Source of the DNA: Methylophaga pinxianii
GTDB lineage: Bacteria > Pseudomonadota > Gammaproteobacteria > Nitrosococcales > Methylophagaceae
Direction: 5' to 3'
Length of the DNA stretch: 64,000 nt
Assembly (NCBI RefSeq): GCF_020447225.1
Contig: NZ_JAJAEO010000182.1
Span: 1-64,000 of the forward strand
How positions within the stretch are numbered: position 1 is the first letter of the stretch; each line of letters opens with the position of its first letter. Of the stretch, positions 27,336 to 36,037 are shown piece by piece. Below the pieces are notes generated by a model. That model searched no databases. It worked only from the letters and a program-made list of their open reading frames with translations, and was not told where the DNA came from. The position numbers were made by a program, and so were the translations under genes.

Positions 27336-27590
27336 ATGGATATCGACTTTACTGGTGAATATTTAGTGAATGATCAAGATGTGACATTTTATGTCATCGT
27401 TAATAATCAGACGGTGGCCTGTATTGTTTCTACCTCGGCGTTAGATGGCTTGGCTGATCCGGATGATGAACTGGATGCTGAAACCGTGTTTTTGGAGCAT
27501 CAGTACAAATTTGAAGAGATTGCTGAGGGATTGATTCTCAACCATAAGGTGGTTGAGGGCGAGTTGCACATTGATCGGGGCGAGCTTTAA
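27336..27590 (+). CDS. DUF1488 family protein
   Basis: An 84-residue acidic protein matching the general pattern of DUF1488: a short N-terminal strand (MDIDFTGEYL), VTFYVIVNNQTVACIVSTSAL, then the FEEIAEGLI helix. Function of the family is unknown. CAAGGAG seven bases before the ATG is strong. It is followed after 22 bases by a uracil-DNA-glycosylase-family gene on the same strand. Confidence 0.75.
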   Translation: MDIDFTGEYLVNDQDVTFYVIVNNQTVACIVSTSALDGLADPDDELDAETVFLEHQYKFEEIAEGLILNHKVVEGELHIDRGEL

Positions 27591-27612
27591 TTCATTTAAT
27601 TGAGTCATTTCA

Positions 27613-28230
27613 ATGTTGAAACAATCCGCTACCTTTCTCAATCACGATGTTTCGGCAGTGCTGAGGGATATTCGCGCCTGTCGACTCTGTGCTGACAAAT
27701 TGCCATTTGAACCGAGACCGGTGGTGCAATTTCAACCATCGGCAAAGATTTTGATTGCCGGACAGGCACCTGGCCGGAAAGTACATATCACCGGGATACC
27801 TTTTAATGATGCCAGCGGTGATCGATTACGAAACTGGCTGGGTATTTCACCAGAGGTGTTTTACGATGAAAAGCGTATTGCAATTCTACCCATGGGATTC
27901 TGTTATCCGGGAACCGGTAAATATGGTGATTTACCGCCTCGTCCAGAGTGCGCTCCGACATGGCGTGAAGCACTGCTTTCTCAGATTCCCGATCTCCAAC
28001 TGACGTTGGTCATCGGACAATATGCACAGGCTTACCATTTGCCGGAAAGTAATCGCTCGCTTACAGAGAATGTATTGAACTGGCAAGAAACCTGGCCTTA
28101 TCTGTTGCCGTTGCCTCATCCGAGTCCACGAAATAATCGTTGGTTGAAAAATAACCCATGGTTTGAAAAATCGTTATTACCTGAGCTGCGCCGACGAGTG
28201 GCCGAGGTTTTGTCAGATCCAGAAAATTGA
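27613..28230 (+). CDS. Uracil-DNA glycosylase family protein
   Basis: A 205-residue member of the UDG superfamily. Visible motifs are CRLCADKL near the N-terminus, GQAPGRKVH (motif 1, GxxPG), ILPMGFCYPG, LVIGQYAQ and LPLPHPSPRNNRW (motif 2, HPSPRN). The first Cys pair is reminiscent of Fe-S-bound UDG families, but I see only two clear N-terminal Cys residues and one in FCYPG, so a cluster is doubtful. It may remove damaged bases from DNA; specificity is unknown. Confidence 0.82.
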   Translation: MLKQSATFLNHDVSAVLRDIRACRLCADKLPFEPRPVVQFQPSAKILIAGQAPGRKVHITGIPFNDASGDRLRNWLGISPEVFYDEKRIAILPMGFCYPGTGKYGDLPPRPECAPTWREALLSQIPDLQLTLVIGQYAQAYHLPESNRSLTENVLNWQETWPYLLPLPHPSPRNNRWLKNNPWFEKSLLPELRRRVAEVLSDPEN

Positions 28231-28369
28231 AAAGGCGTCATTTTGCGTTTAATAGGCAAAACGACATAAATCAATGTTATATAGTGAAATCAACACAACT
28301 GCTTAAATGCACTTTCAATGTATTTGCTATCTAGATAAACCGAATGCGGATTTTTAAGAGGTAAAGATA

Positions 28370-28642
28370 ATGAAATCACTGCCAGACAATGTTGTTGCAT
28401 ATAAACGTACGCCGGAGTTTCATGAGGGGACTATCCCATCAGGCTTGCTGAATCAACATCAAACCAAAGACGGCGTGTGGGGAAAAATCGTTATTTTGAG
28501 TGGCAAGCTGCTCTATACCATCCAGGAGCCATTTGAAGAAGTACAATTGGATTCAAACCATTATGGTGTGGTAGAACCCGCGGTATTACACCAGGTAAAG
28601 CCATTGGGTCAGGTCAGTTTTTTTGTCGAGTTTTATCAATAA
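28370..28642 (+). CDS. DUF1971 domain protein (TehB-like tellurite-resistance domain)
   Basis: A 90-residue cupin-like protein of the DUF1971 family, which also occurs fused to tellurite methyltransferase TehB. Features: LPDNVVAYKRTPEF at the start, KDGVWGKIVILSGKL in the middle, and the terminal VEPAVLHQVKPLG with FFVEFYQ. GAGGTAAAGATA precedes the ATG. Function is unknown. Confidence 0.85.
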   Translation: MKSLPDNVVAYKRTPEFHEGTIPSGLLNQHQTKDGVWGKIVILSGKLLYTIQEPFEEVQLDSNHYGVVEPAVLHQVKPLGQVSFFVEFYQ

Positions 28643-28763
28643 ATCTTCGCCAGAAAACGGTTTAACCAAAATTATTGTCGGCGGGTGCTCGCAGGCAGCG
28701 GATAATCGGCAAGTGATTGGCCATCTGGCACATAATTGGGTTTATTAATGTGGAGATCAAATA

Positions 28764-29084
28764 ATGAAGTTACTGACATTCGTCGCCGCTATTTCTGCCG
28801 CTTTGGTTATTTCTGGCTGCGCAGTGAAAACATCAGGCGTTAAAAAAGTCGGCCCTGATACGTACACCGTTTCGGCTGATCATCTGAATGCCTCTACCGC
28901 AAAAGCTTCTGTGCTGGATCAGGCGGCGGCATATTGCGCCGATCAAGGCAAAGAATTGCTGGTCACTAAAACCCTGAAGCGCCAAAAGGTGAAGTATTTT
29001 TACGATACGACTTTCCTGTGTCTCAGCAAAGGTGACCCCCGTTTGGTCAGCCCCGAATATGAAACCACAGTTGAACCAAGATAA
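28764..29084 (+). CDS. Small outer-membrane lipoprotein
   Basis: A 106-residue protein with a lipoprotein signal peptide (hydrophobic run ending ISGCA; Cys19 is the lipidation site). The mature part has SVLDQAAAYCADQGKE, a helix common in small gammaproteobacterial envelope lipoproteins of unknown role. A clear terminator follows at 29095-29134. Confidence 0.75.
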   Translation: MKLLTFVAAISAALVISGCAVKTSGVKKVGPDTYTVSADHLNASTAKASVLDQAAAYCADQGKELLVTKTLKRQKVKYFYDTTFLCLSKGDPRLVSPEYETTVEPR

Positions 29085-29094
29085 CACGCTATAC

Positions 29095-29134
29095 AAACCC
29101 GACAGATCAATAAGGTCTGTCAGGTTTCTTTTTT
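29095..29134 (+). terminator. Factor-independent terminator
   Basis: AAACCCGACAG (29095-29105) pairs with CTGTCAGGTTT (29117-29127), one mismatch, and is followed by a T-rich run (CTTTTTTCTC). It closes the small lipoprotein gene. Confidence 0.85.
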
Positions 29135-29288
29135 CTCTCAACCATTAATGCTGGTTAAAGACGGTTGTTGCGGATCCGTCTACCTTAGTTGTTGGTGAAC
29201 ATTAATAATAATGTTGTTCACCATTATTACTGCCTTTCTTGACTGATAAGTCCCTCGTACGATCCTCTTTTTTCATCGGAGTAGAGCT

Positions 29289-30608
29289 ATGCCGATAAAA
29301 CCCGTCACCATTGTTTTGTGGCTTTTTCTCTATCTGATGATTGCCTTGCTGCCTATGTTGATCGCCATGGGAATTGAGCGTCCAGCACCCCGTAATTTGT
29401 TGGTGGAAACGGGGTCAATGTTGGGATTGCTGGGATTGGGTATGTTGGCTACCCAGCTGATTATTTCAGGTCGTCACCGCTGGTTTGCTGGTGGTCTAGG
29501 CCAGGATAATTTACTGCAATTTCATCGGCGCACCGGTATTGCCGCCTGGATATTTATTCTGTCACATCCCATTTTATTAATGCTTGGCGACCGCCAGTTT
29601 GTTGCGTGGCTAGATCCAACCGAAAGCTGGCTACGGGCCGGTGGCGTAATTGCCTTGGCACTGGCGGTAACCGCACTGATCGTTAGTTCGCTTTGGCGAA
29701 AAGAACTGGGGCTGCAATATGAAACCTGGCGAACCTTGCATGCCAGCCTGTCTTTATTTGTGGTCGCCGGGGGATTAGGGCACGCGTTGATGGGGCAACA
29801 TCATACGGCTGGTCTGTTAACCCAGGGACTGCTTATTTTGGTGGTCGCGATTCCATTATTATTACTGCTGGAAACCCGCCTATGGCGACCATATCAGTTA
29901 CAAAAACGGCCATGGCGGGTTGTGGAATCAGAAGAAACTCGGGCTGATTCGACTGATCTGATACTCGTCGCAGAAGGGCATCGGGGGATGAATTTCAAAC
30001 CCGGACAATTTGCCTGGCTGACCATGGGCGATTCCCCATTTTCAACTCAGCAACATCCTTTTTCTATGGCCTCCAGTGCCAGTAATCCGGGACATCTGGA
30101 GTTTGTGATTAAAGAAGCGGGTGACTTCACTCACTATTTATCTACGGTCAAGCCGGGCGATAAGGCCTATCTTGAAGGACCATACGGGGTATTTACCATG
30201 GATCCCAAAGCCAAACGGCGTGCTGTATTTATTGTCGGTGGTATTGGTATTACACCTATATTATCGATGATCCGCAGCCGGTTGGATGAACTCAATGACA
30301 CGCCGATGTGGCTGATTTATGCCAATAAATCCGAAGCAGAAATTATCATGCGTAATACGCTGGAAGCCTTTGCCGAAAAGCTGCCGCTACGGGTGATACA
30401 TGTGCTGTCGGATCCCTCCGATGAGTGGATGGGCGAGTCCGGTTATGTTGATGGCGATGTGCTGGATGACTATCTGCCGGAGGATGCAGAGGATATTGAT
30501 TACTTTGTCTGCGGTCCTCCGCCGATGATGGATCTGGTGGAACCTGAATTACAGAAACGCGGGGTAAAAAAACAACGTGTGTATTCTGAACGGTTTAATC
30601 TGGTATGA
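29289..30608 (+). CDS. Ferric-reductase-like transmembrane flavoprotein
   Basis: A 439-residue protein with six N-terminal membrane helices (about 1-200) of the ferric-reductase-like type. Likely haem His residues lie in LQFHRRTG, ILSHP, TLHASL and GLGHALMG. A cytoplasmic FAD/NAD(P)H reductase module follows: FKPGQFAWL, HPFSMASS (FAD), GGIGITPILSMI and the C-terminal VCGPPPMMD (NAD(P)H). It moves electrons from NAD(P)H across the membrane to an acceptor such as ferric iron or oxygen. The acceptor is not known. The start follows CGGAG. Confidence 0.88.
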   Translation: MPIKPVTIVLWLFLYLMIALLPMLIAMGIERPAPRNLLVETGSMLGLLGLGMLATQLIISGRHRWFAGGLGQDNLLQFHRRTGIAAWIFILSHPILLMLGDRQFVAWLDPTESWLRAGGVIALALAVTALIVSSLWRKELGLQYETWRTLHASLSLFVVAGGLGHALMGQHHTAGLLTQGLLILVVAIPLLLLLETRLWRPYQLQKRPWRVVESEETRADSTDLILVAEGHRGMNFKPGQFAWLTMGDSPFSTQQHPFSMASSASNPGHLEFVIKEAGDFTHYLSTVKPGDKAYLEGPYGVFTMDPKAKRRAVFIVGGIGITPILSMIRSRLDELNDTPMWLIYANKSEAEIIMRNTLEAFAEKLPLRVIHVLSDPSDEWMGESGYVDGDVLDDYLPEDAEDIDYFVCGPPPMMDLVEPELQKRGVKKQRVYSERFNLV

Positions 30609-30618
30609 GGAACTTGTG

Positions 30619-30711
30619 ATGTTGCATGTTTATGCACGACGAATTGGTAGTGCCATATCCGTTTTTTTGTTACTTATTGCACTGACTGTAGCCTGTTTAT
30701 ATGCAGGTTGA
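30619..30711 (+). CDS. 30-residue single-span membrane peptide
   Basis: A short frame starting at ATG 30619 with GAGG eight bases upstream; it encodes a basic start (MLHVYARRIG) and one hydrophobic helix (SVFLLLIALTVACLYAG). It begins ten bases after the reductase gene stop and is followed by a DUF1840 gene with its own ribosome site, so it sits inside an operon. Ribosome site, helix and spacing suggest it is real; it could assist the reductase. Confidence 0.5.
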   Translation: MLHVYARRIGSAISVFLLLIALTVACLYAG

Positions 30712-30732
30712 ACGCTTTAATGGAGATTTATA

Positions 30733-31029
30733 ATGATCGTTACGTTTAGCACCAAAGCCTATGCCGATATCACTATGTTTGGTGACGTTGCCAAAAATAT
30801 GCTGAAAATCATGGGGCATAGCGGCACCATTCCGGGTGCATTTCAGCCTCAGGATTTACCATCTGCTTTATCTCATCTGCAAAAAGCCGTTGATTCCAGT
30901 AAGGCTGCGGAACAGGATCCTCAAGAGGGTGAGTTTAAACCGGGGCTGTCTCAACGGGCATTACCATTAATCAATTTGTTAAAAGCAGCCATCGATGCCA
31001 ATGCCGATGTTATGTGGGATGGGAAATAA
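30733..31029 (+). CDS. DUF1840 family protein
   Basis: A 98-residue cytoplasmic protein of DUF1840: MIVTFSTKAYADITMFGDVA at the start, then MGHSGTIPGAF and PLINLLKAA at the end. Function is unknown. It is the last gene of a reductase, small peptide and DUF1840 run on the plus strand. TGGAG precedes the start. Confidence 0.85.
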   Translation: MIVTFSTKAYADITMFGDVAKNMLKIMGHSGTIPGAFQPQDLPSALSHLQKAVDSSKAAEQDPQEGEFKPGLSQRALPLINLLKAAIDANADVMWDGK

Positions 31030-31252
31030 CATCCGCTAAAATCTCCGGCCATTCTCCGGATCGGGTTACAGAGCCAGAAAATTTATCAATCCATACTCCA
31101 CATGCACTCTGCTGAAAGGCGATCTTCTGGGGTATGATTTGCCTTATGGTTGGTTCTTGATGGGTAATCAGACGTAAGTCTCACATCTTTGAACCGGCTT
31201 AGATTTACGCTTTTGCGAGTGATCTGCTGGCAATGATTTTACGCCTGTCACC

Positions 31253-32995
31253 CTATTTCCAGTTGGTGCGCTTGGCATGCTGAAGTTTTTCATAGCCGGC
31301 TAATAACGCATTATGGCGTTCAAAGCCCTCTAAGCTGAGCCCCGGGCAATGCAGGTTATGAAACAGTTTTTCTCCTTCGAGGATTTGAATGCCATCATCG
31401 ACATTCTGTTGGCCGTACATTAATGCCAGACCAGAAGTGTATTCTGCATAGTCACGCCCATCATCCCATTTGATTTCCAGCAGGGCTTTCAGGCAACGGT
31501 AGTGCCGAATGGATTGTTCACTTGCCTGATCCAATGCAAGACACCAGTCAATCCAATCAATGGCCTCTTCATCTTCCAATGCCAGATACAGCATGGCTTT
31601 GAGTTCGCCAAGACGGATGTCGGACCATAACGTGCCGGGATCCGCTGCCAGTCCAATAAACGGCGCGACGGGAGTTTGATCGTTATAACCACCTTCATCT
31701 AGGCGATCCAGAATATCCTGCCATTGCTCTGGATCCCCCTCTTTCAGGGTCAGGAAGTCTTCACGGAATAACGCGCCTTCATTATTGTTTTCCCAGACTA
31801 ATTCATCGACCGGATAAATGTCGGACATACCCGGTACCAGAATCCGACAGGCATAGACATCCAGGTGATGATAATCAGCGATGTATATATCAAAGCCCAG
31901 TCCGTGAATTTTATCGGTCAAAAATTTGAATTCGTCGGCCGTGGCATCATCATAATCCCAGTCGAAGAAATCGTAATCTGGCGTTTCCCGAAAGAAGTCA
32001 TTGGAAATATAACCACTGGAATCAATAAAATGCATTTCCAGATTGGCGGGAGAGGCGACTTCATCGAGATCAAAAGTCGCTGGATGGAACACATCCAATT
32101 GATTCAGTCCCCGCCCCTGGAGTAATTCGGTGACGGTACGTTCAAGTGCCACTTCAAAACTGGGATGGGCACCGAACGAGGCAAACACGGAGCCGTCTTG
32201 CGGATTAATCAGTGTTACTGACATCACCGGAAACTGACCCCCCAGAGAGGCATCGGCTACTCTTAAGTGATAACCATGATCACGCAACTCCTGCAAGGCC
32301 TGCTGAATTTTGGGATACCGGTTCAAGACCTCATCAGGTACTTCGGGTAGACAAAGCCCTTCGGCAATAATCTTGTTTTTAACATAACGTTCAAAGACTT
32401 CAGACAATCCCTGTACCCGGGCTTCGTTCTGGGTATTGCCTGCTGACATGCCATTGCTGACATAAATATTGCCGATAATATTGACGGGAATAAAACGTGT
32501 TACACCATCACGCAGACGCTGATAGGGAAGTGCACAGATTCCGCGTTGACCATCACCTGAATTGGTATCAAACAACATGTCCGGTGTAAGTTCATTTTCC
32601 GGATCAAAGTATTTCCACAACGTTTCATCCATCAACCCTTCAGGCATCTCATCGCCTTCAATATCAAACCAGCGTTCATCAGGATAATGCACAAACTCGG
32701 CATTACTGTGCTGCTGACCAAGATAGAAGTCTGCAAAAAAGTAATTGCAACTGAGCCGCTCGAAATATTCCCCCAGTGCACTGGCCAGACAAGCTTTTTC
32801 GCTGCTGCCTTTCCCATTGGTAAACATCAGTGGGCAGGTTTTATCGCGAATGTGGACTGAATAAACATTGCTAACCGGGTTCAGCCAGGAGGCTTCTTCG
32901 ATATCAAAACCAAAGGATTTTAATTTGGCCTGCATGGTGGCGATACTGGTTTCCAGGTCGCTGTCTTTGCCTTTGATGAATGTTTGCTCAGTCAT
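31253..32995 (-). CDS. ycaO: YcaO-domain protein (RimO accessory-type)
   Basis: A 580-residue protein closely resembling E. coli YcaO (586 residues) along its length: TFIKGKDSDLETSI at the start, FTNGKGSSEKACLASALGEYFERLSCNYFFAD (YcaO ATP-binding motif), NGMSAGNTQNEARVQGLSEVFERYVKN, LGGQFPV and LKAMLYLAL late. YcaO proteins activate amide bonds with ATP. The E. coli protein is linked to methylthiolation of ribosomal protein S12 by RimO. rimO is not in this window. The C-terminal third (after about 400) is the accessory region found in this subfamily. Confidence 0.93.
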   Translation of the reverse strand: MTEQTFIKGKDSDLETSIATMQAKLKSFGFDIEEASWLNPVSNVYSVHIRDKTCPLMFTNGKGSSEKACLASALGEYFERLSCNYFFADFYLGQQHSNAEFVHYPDERWFDIEGDEMPEGLMDETLWKYFDPENELTPDMLFDTNSGDGQRGICALPYQRLRDGVTRFIPVNIIGNIYVSNGMSAGNTQNEARVQGLSEVFERYVKNKIIAEGLCLPEVPDEVLNRYPKIQQALQELRDHGYHLRVADASLGGQFPVMSVTLINPQDGSVFASFGAHPSFEVALERTVTELLQGRGLNQLDVFHPATFDLDEVASPANLEMHFIDSSGYISNDFFRETPDYDFFDWDYDDATADEFKFLTDKIHGLGFDIYIADYHHLDVYACRILVPGMSDIYPVDELVWENNNEGALFREDFLTLKEGDPEQWQDILDRLDEGGYNDQTPVAPFIGLAADPGTLWSDIRLGELKAMLYLALEDEEAIDWIDWCLALDQASEQSIRHYRCLKALLEIKWDDGRDYAEYTSGLALMYGQQNVDDGIQILEGEKLFHNLHCPGLSLEGFERHNALLAGYEKLQHAKRTNWK

Positions 32996-33027
32996 GATGT
33001 GATACTCGTATAGATAAAAAAGCCGTT

Positions 33028-33290
33028 AGGGTCTGTTGGTATTTCATAGCCGCTTCTGTTGTGACTGAAAATGCAACAATCAAGACGCGAGATGTGCAGT
33101 TTAGTCATTCTAAATAAACGACGAGCAACGCAGAGTGGTGCATTTGCAGATTCAACCCGGATGGCTGGGACTATTTTCCCTCACGACGTTGGAAAGGACT
33201 TATGCAGAATTACTACACCGCATTATTTCCGCCTTGTGAGAAGGAAAAATAGTCTCCAGCAGTGGTGACTATGAAATATCAACAGACCCT
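33028..33290. mobile_element. MITE-like element with 22-bp terminal inverted repeats
   Basis: AGGGTCTGTTGGTATTTCAT begins the left end (33028-33049), and the right end (33269-33290) is its reverse complement at 21 of 22 positions. An inner pair of partly matching arms (33165-33184 and 33236-33259, sharing ACTATTTT) adds more hairpin potential. The 263-bp unit contains no transposase; an open frame of 65 codons inside is not convincing. It lies in the intergenic gap upstream of ycaO. GGGTCTGTTG ends are seen in several insertion-sequence families. Confidence 0.7.
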
Positions 33291-33402
33291 GATAATGGGC
33301 TTTTTCAGTTAGCCTGATTTGGTTTCACATCTTAACAGTTTTTGCTGCTGTGCCTTTTAGCTTAATTTGATAAAAATGATTTAATCATCAACTAAGAAAG
33401 AT

Positions 33403-33606
33403 TTATTTTTTACCTAAAGCCAAAAATCCACCAACTACTACTGCAACAGCACCCCCAATGATGTACCACATGGTTTCATCGGTAAAACGGCCCGTCACTG
33501 TTTCGGTTACTTGATCGCCCAACGATTGCGAAGCATTAAAGCCGAATACCAGCAATATAATTCCAACAATGACTAAAACAATACCTAAAAGCTTGGGACT
33601 TCCCAT
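33403..33606 (-). CDS. DUF3185 family small membrane protein
   Basis: A 67-residue protein with two membrane helices (LGIVLVIVGIILLVFGF and MWYIIGGAVAVVVGGFLALG) joined by a polar loop that carries SLGDQVTETVTGRFTDET, the recognisable DUF3185 pattern. Function is unknown. AGGAGAG about seven bases before the ATG. It lies 33 bases downstream of the GlcG/HbpS-like gene, likely one operon. Confidence 0.85.
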   Translation of the reverse strand: MGSPKLLGIVLVIVGIILLVFGFNASQSLGDQVTETVTGRFTDETMWYIIGGAVAVVVGGFLALGKK

Positions 33607-33639
33607 CTTTCTCTCTCCTTAATTTCTTGTTTTATATAA

Positions 33640-34074
33640 TTACGTTCTCCATGGGTGATCTGGTAAATCACAAACACCAATGGTTTCCACTCCTGCACGG
33701 GCAACCAAGTCGTCGTTTTCGACAGAACTGCCGCTGACGCCGATTGCGCCTGACATAAATCCTTCGTCATCCACAATTGGCACGCCACCAGGAAAAGTAA
33801 TCATGCCATCATTCGAGTGTTCGATGCCATACAATGGTTGGCCGGGCTGAGAAAGTTCACCGATTTCACCACTGGGCATGCCAAAGTAGACCGCTGTGCG
33901 AGCTTTTTTTATCGCGATATCAATGCTGCCTACCCAGGCATCATCCATACGGTAAAATGCTTTGAGTGCGCCACCAGAATCGACAACGGCAATACACATG
34001 CGAGTACCTGTTTCCTCGGCCTTTTTGAGTGCACCGTCAATCGCTTTTTTAGCGTCTTCTGAAGTAACGTGCAT
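33640..34074 (-). CDS. GlcG/HbpS family heme-binding-like protein (DUF336)
   Basis: A 144-residue soluble protein. Family signatures: [36 protein letters not shown] and [20 protein letters not shown]. Members bind haem or are encoded near glycolate or redox genes; function is not settled. It is first in a two-gene operon with the DUF3185 protein. AAGGAGAT precedes the ATG. Confidence 0.85.
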   Translation of the reverse strand: MHVTSEDAKKAIDGALKKAEETGTRMCIAVVDSGGALKAFYRMDDAWVGSIDIAIKKARTAVYFGMPSGEIGELSQPGQPLYGIEHSNDGMITFPGGVPIVDDEGFMSGAIGVSGSSVENDDLVARAGVETIGVCDLPDHPWRT

Positions 34075-34292
34075 GTTTATCTCCTTAAAAGTTTAGGATC
34101 TGTAAATAGATTATTTACAGCAGCATTTCGATATGAAATATGATCCGGGATTGGATGATGTGTTGCCTGAAAAGGGATGGACCATTCTTTCAGCCAACAT
34201 TGGAACAATCAGGTCTACTCTCAGGGAGTGAGTGAATAAGCGCATTAACTTAAATTAAGCCGATTGGCTTAAAACTGATCAAGGATATGACT

Positions 34293-34604
34293 ATGAAACC
34301 TGTTTTAATTTTCACGGCAATAGTTATCAGTACTTCAATGCCGGTGGGTTTTGCTGAAGATCAGGATGCCGTTCAGCAGCAACTTGACCAGGCCTGTGAA
34401 GCAGCCAGACTCGAAAAGCTACGGCCCATCAGAGAAAAGTATGCCGCGGAGTGCGTCGCTGAGTGGGACCGTAGTCAGGAATATTGTGATCGTTTCTACA
34501 GTGATTATGGCAATGCAGGGGGAGATCAAAGAGTATTATTTTATGATTTGCCCGAATGTGAAAAAGCCTGGAATTATCGGCGGAGTTATCGCAGTGCCGA
34601 TTAA
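34293..34604 (+). CDS. Secreted small hypothetical protein
   Basis: About 103 residues from the ATG at 34293, which AAGG places eight bases downstream better than the ATG at 34287. A clear signal peptide (KPVLIFTAIVISTSMPVGFA, cleavage before EDQ) leads to a charged helical periplasmic part with four Cys residues (QACEAA, AECVAE, EYCDRF, PECEKA) that could make two disulphides. No family recognised. Confidence 0.6.
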   Translation: MKPVLIFTAIVISTSMPVGFAEDQDAVQQQLDQACEAARLEKLRPIREKYAAECVAEWDRSQEYCDRFYSDYGNAGGDQRVLFYDLPECEKAWNYRRSYRSAD

Positions 34605-34703
34605 GTTTAGTTGACTGAAATAGCTTGTAGCAAAAAATAAGTTAAACCGTTTTAAATTGCGATCCGTACTATCGGGTATATTCAACTTTGCTAAGGAAAC
34701 CGT

Positions 34704-35966
34704 GTGGAACGAGGCGGTAAGGAACATTTTATAGGCTTGGAGTGGCTGCGCTTTTTGCTCGGCTTATACATTGTCGTTTTTCACACACTGCATACCTACA
34801 AACTCAAAGACCAAGTCCCTTGGTTAATGGATATGGTCGGCGTCGGCTTTTTTGCGACCAGTAGTTTCTTTGTTTTGTCGGGTTTTTTGTTGGCGCATGT
34901 GTATTGTCGTAATGGCGAATTACGCGAGGCTGCAACCAGCTTTTGGGCCAAACGCTTTTCTAATTTATATCCGTTACATATTTTTTCATTATTGTTGACG
35001 TTTACTGTGCTGACCATTATCAGTCATTTGGGCATTCCTCCTGATGATGTTAAAGCGACGGTACGATTTGTGGTGTATGACACTAATGTGGATTTAGGGG
35101 AGGCGGGCCGTGCTTCACTTGAACACTACATGAGCAATGGAGAATTGTTGCTGAACTCGTTTTTGCAAGTGTTTATGTTGCAGGCATGGAATCCTTATTA
35201 TCTGACCTTTAATGCGCCGTTATGGTCGATTTCAACGCTGTTTTTCTTTTATCTGACCTTTCCCTTTGCCGCGCCGTATTTGATGCAGGTAAAACATAAA
35301 GTGTTATGGATTACCGCGCTGATGCTGATTTACCTTGTTCCTCCGCTTCTGGTGATATGGAATGGCGATTATGGAATGCCTTTTACCGGCATATTGCATC
35401 GAATGCCGATTATTCGTATTCCAGAGTTTTTTGCCGGTATCGTCAGTTATGCTTTATTCCGCCAGTTACGTGACAGTGGACGAGATCCAAAATTATTCAC
35501 CCGCGTCATGATGACGTTATTTGTTTTAGTCTGTTTTTTCGGTGCCATCTGGTTGCTTAAAGGCGAACGTTATTGGTATTTTCTGTTGCACAACGGTTTG
35601 TTGTTACCAGCACAACTGACATTGATTTATCTATGTGCCTTAGCGGGAACGCCTCGCAGTGAGTGGTTTAACAACTGGTCCCGTAGACTTGGCGCGGCAT
35701 CATTGCCATTATTTGTCCTGCATGTACCGGCCTTTGTTTTATTTTCCCGGACAGAAAAGATTTTCAATGTCTTTTCATTTGAGTGCTTACAGAATTGGGA
35801 AAGTTGCGCGGTTCAGGCCAGCGAACAAACCTTATCAATTTGGTTTTATCCATTGTTCCTGCTGCTGACCATTATTTTGTGTGTCTGGTCTATGGAGAGG
35901 GCAGTGGTGCCTACACGCAAATGGATATTAAAACGGTTGCCACTGACAACCACCAAGCCAGTTTAA
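34704..35966 (+). CDS. Membrane acyltransferase 3 family protein
   Basis: A 420-residue protein with about ten membrane helices. It opens with LEWLRFLLGLYIVVFHTLHT, the acyltransferase 3 signature R-x10-H, and has FFVLSGFLLAHVY with the following RF-x-NLYPLH. It starts at GTG after AAGGA. Such enzymes transfer acetyl or succinyl groups to periplasmic glycans. It lies 71 bases before opgG on the same strand, so it may modify osmoregulated periplasmic glucans as OpgC does; this is inferred from context only. Confidence 0.85.
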   Translation: MERGGKEHFIGLEWLRFLLGLYIVVFHTLHTYKLKDQVPWLMDMVGVGFFATSSFFVLSGFLLAHVYCRNGELREAATSFWAKRFSNLYPLHIFSLLLTFTVLTIISHLGIPPDDVKATVRFVVYDTNVDLGEAGRASLEHYMSNGELLLNSFLQVFMLQAWNPYYLTFNAPLWSISTLFFFYLTFPFAAPYLMQVKHKVLWITALMLIYLVPPLLVIWNGDYGMPFTGILHRMPIIRIPEFFAGIVSYALFRQLRDSGRDPKLFTRVMMTLFVLVCFFGAIWLLKGERYWYFLLHNGLLLPAQLTLIYLCALAGTPRSEWFNNWSRRLGAASLPLFVLHVPAFVLFSRTEKIFNVFSFECLQNWESCAVQASEQTLSIWFYPLFLLLTIILCVWSMERAVVPTRKWILKRLPLTTTKPV

Positions 35967-36037
35967 TTTTTGGGTAGATGTTGTGTTATCTCATGCCCAG
36001 GTAGTTTTCTTTTTCAGCTTTGATTTGAGGAAATAAC

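Noticed and set aside
33071-33268. 65-codon frame inside the MITE-like element
   Set aside because: No ribosome site, odd composition, and lies entirely between inverted repeats; not transposase-like.
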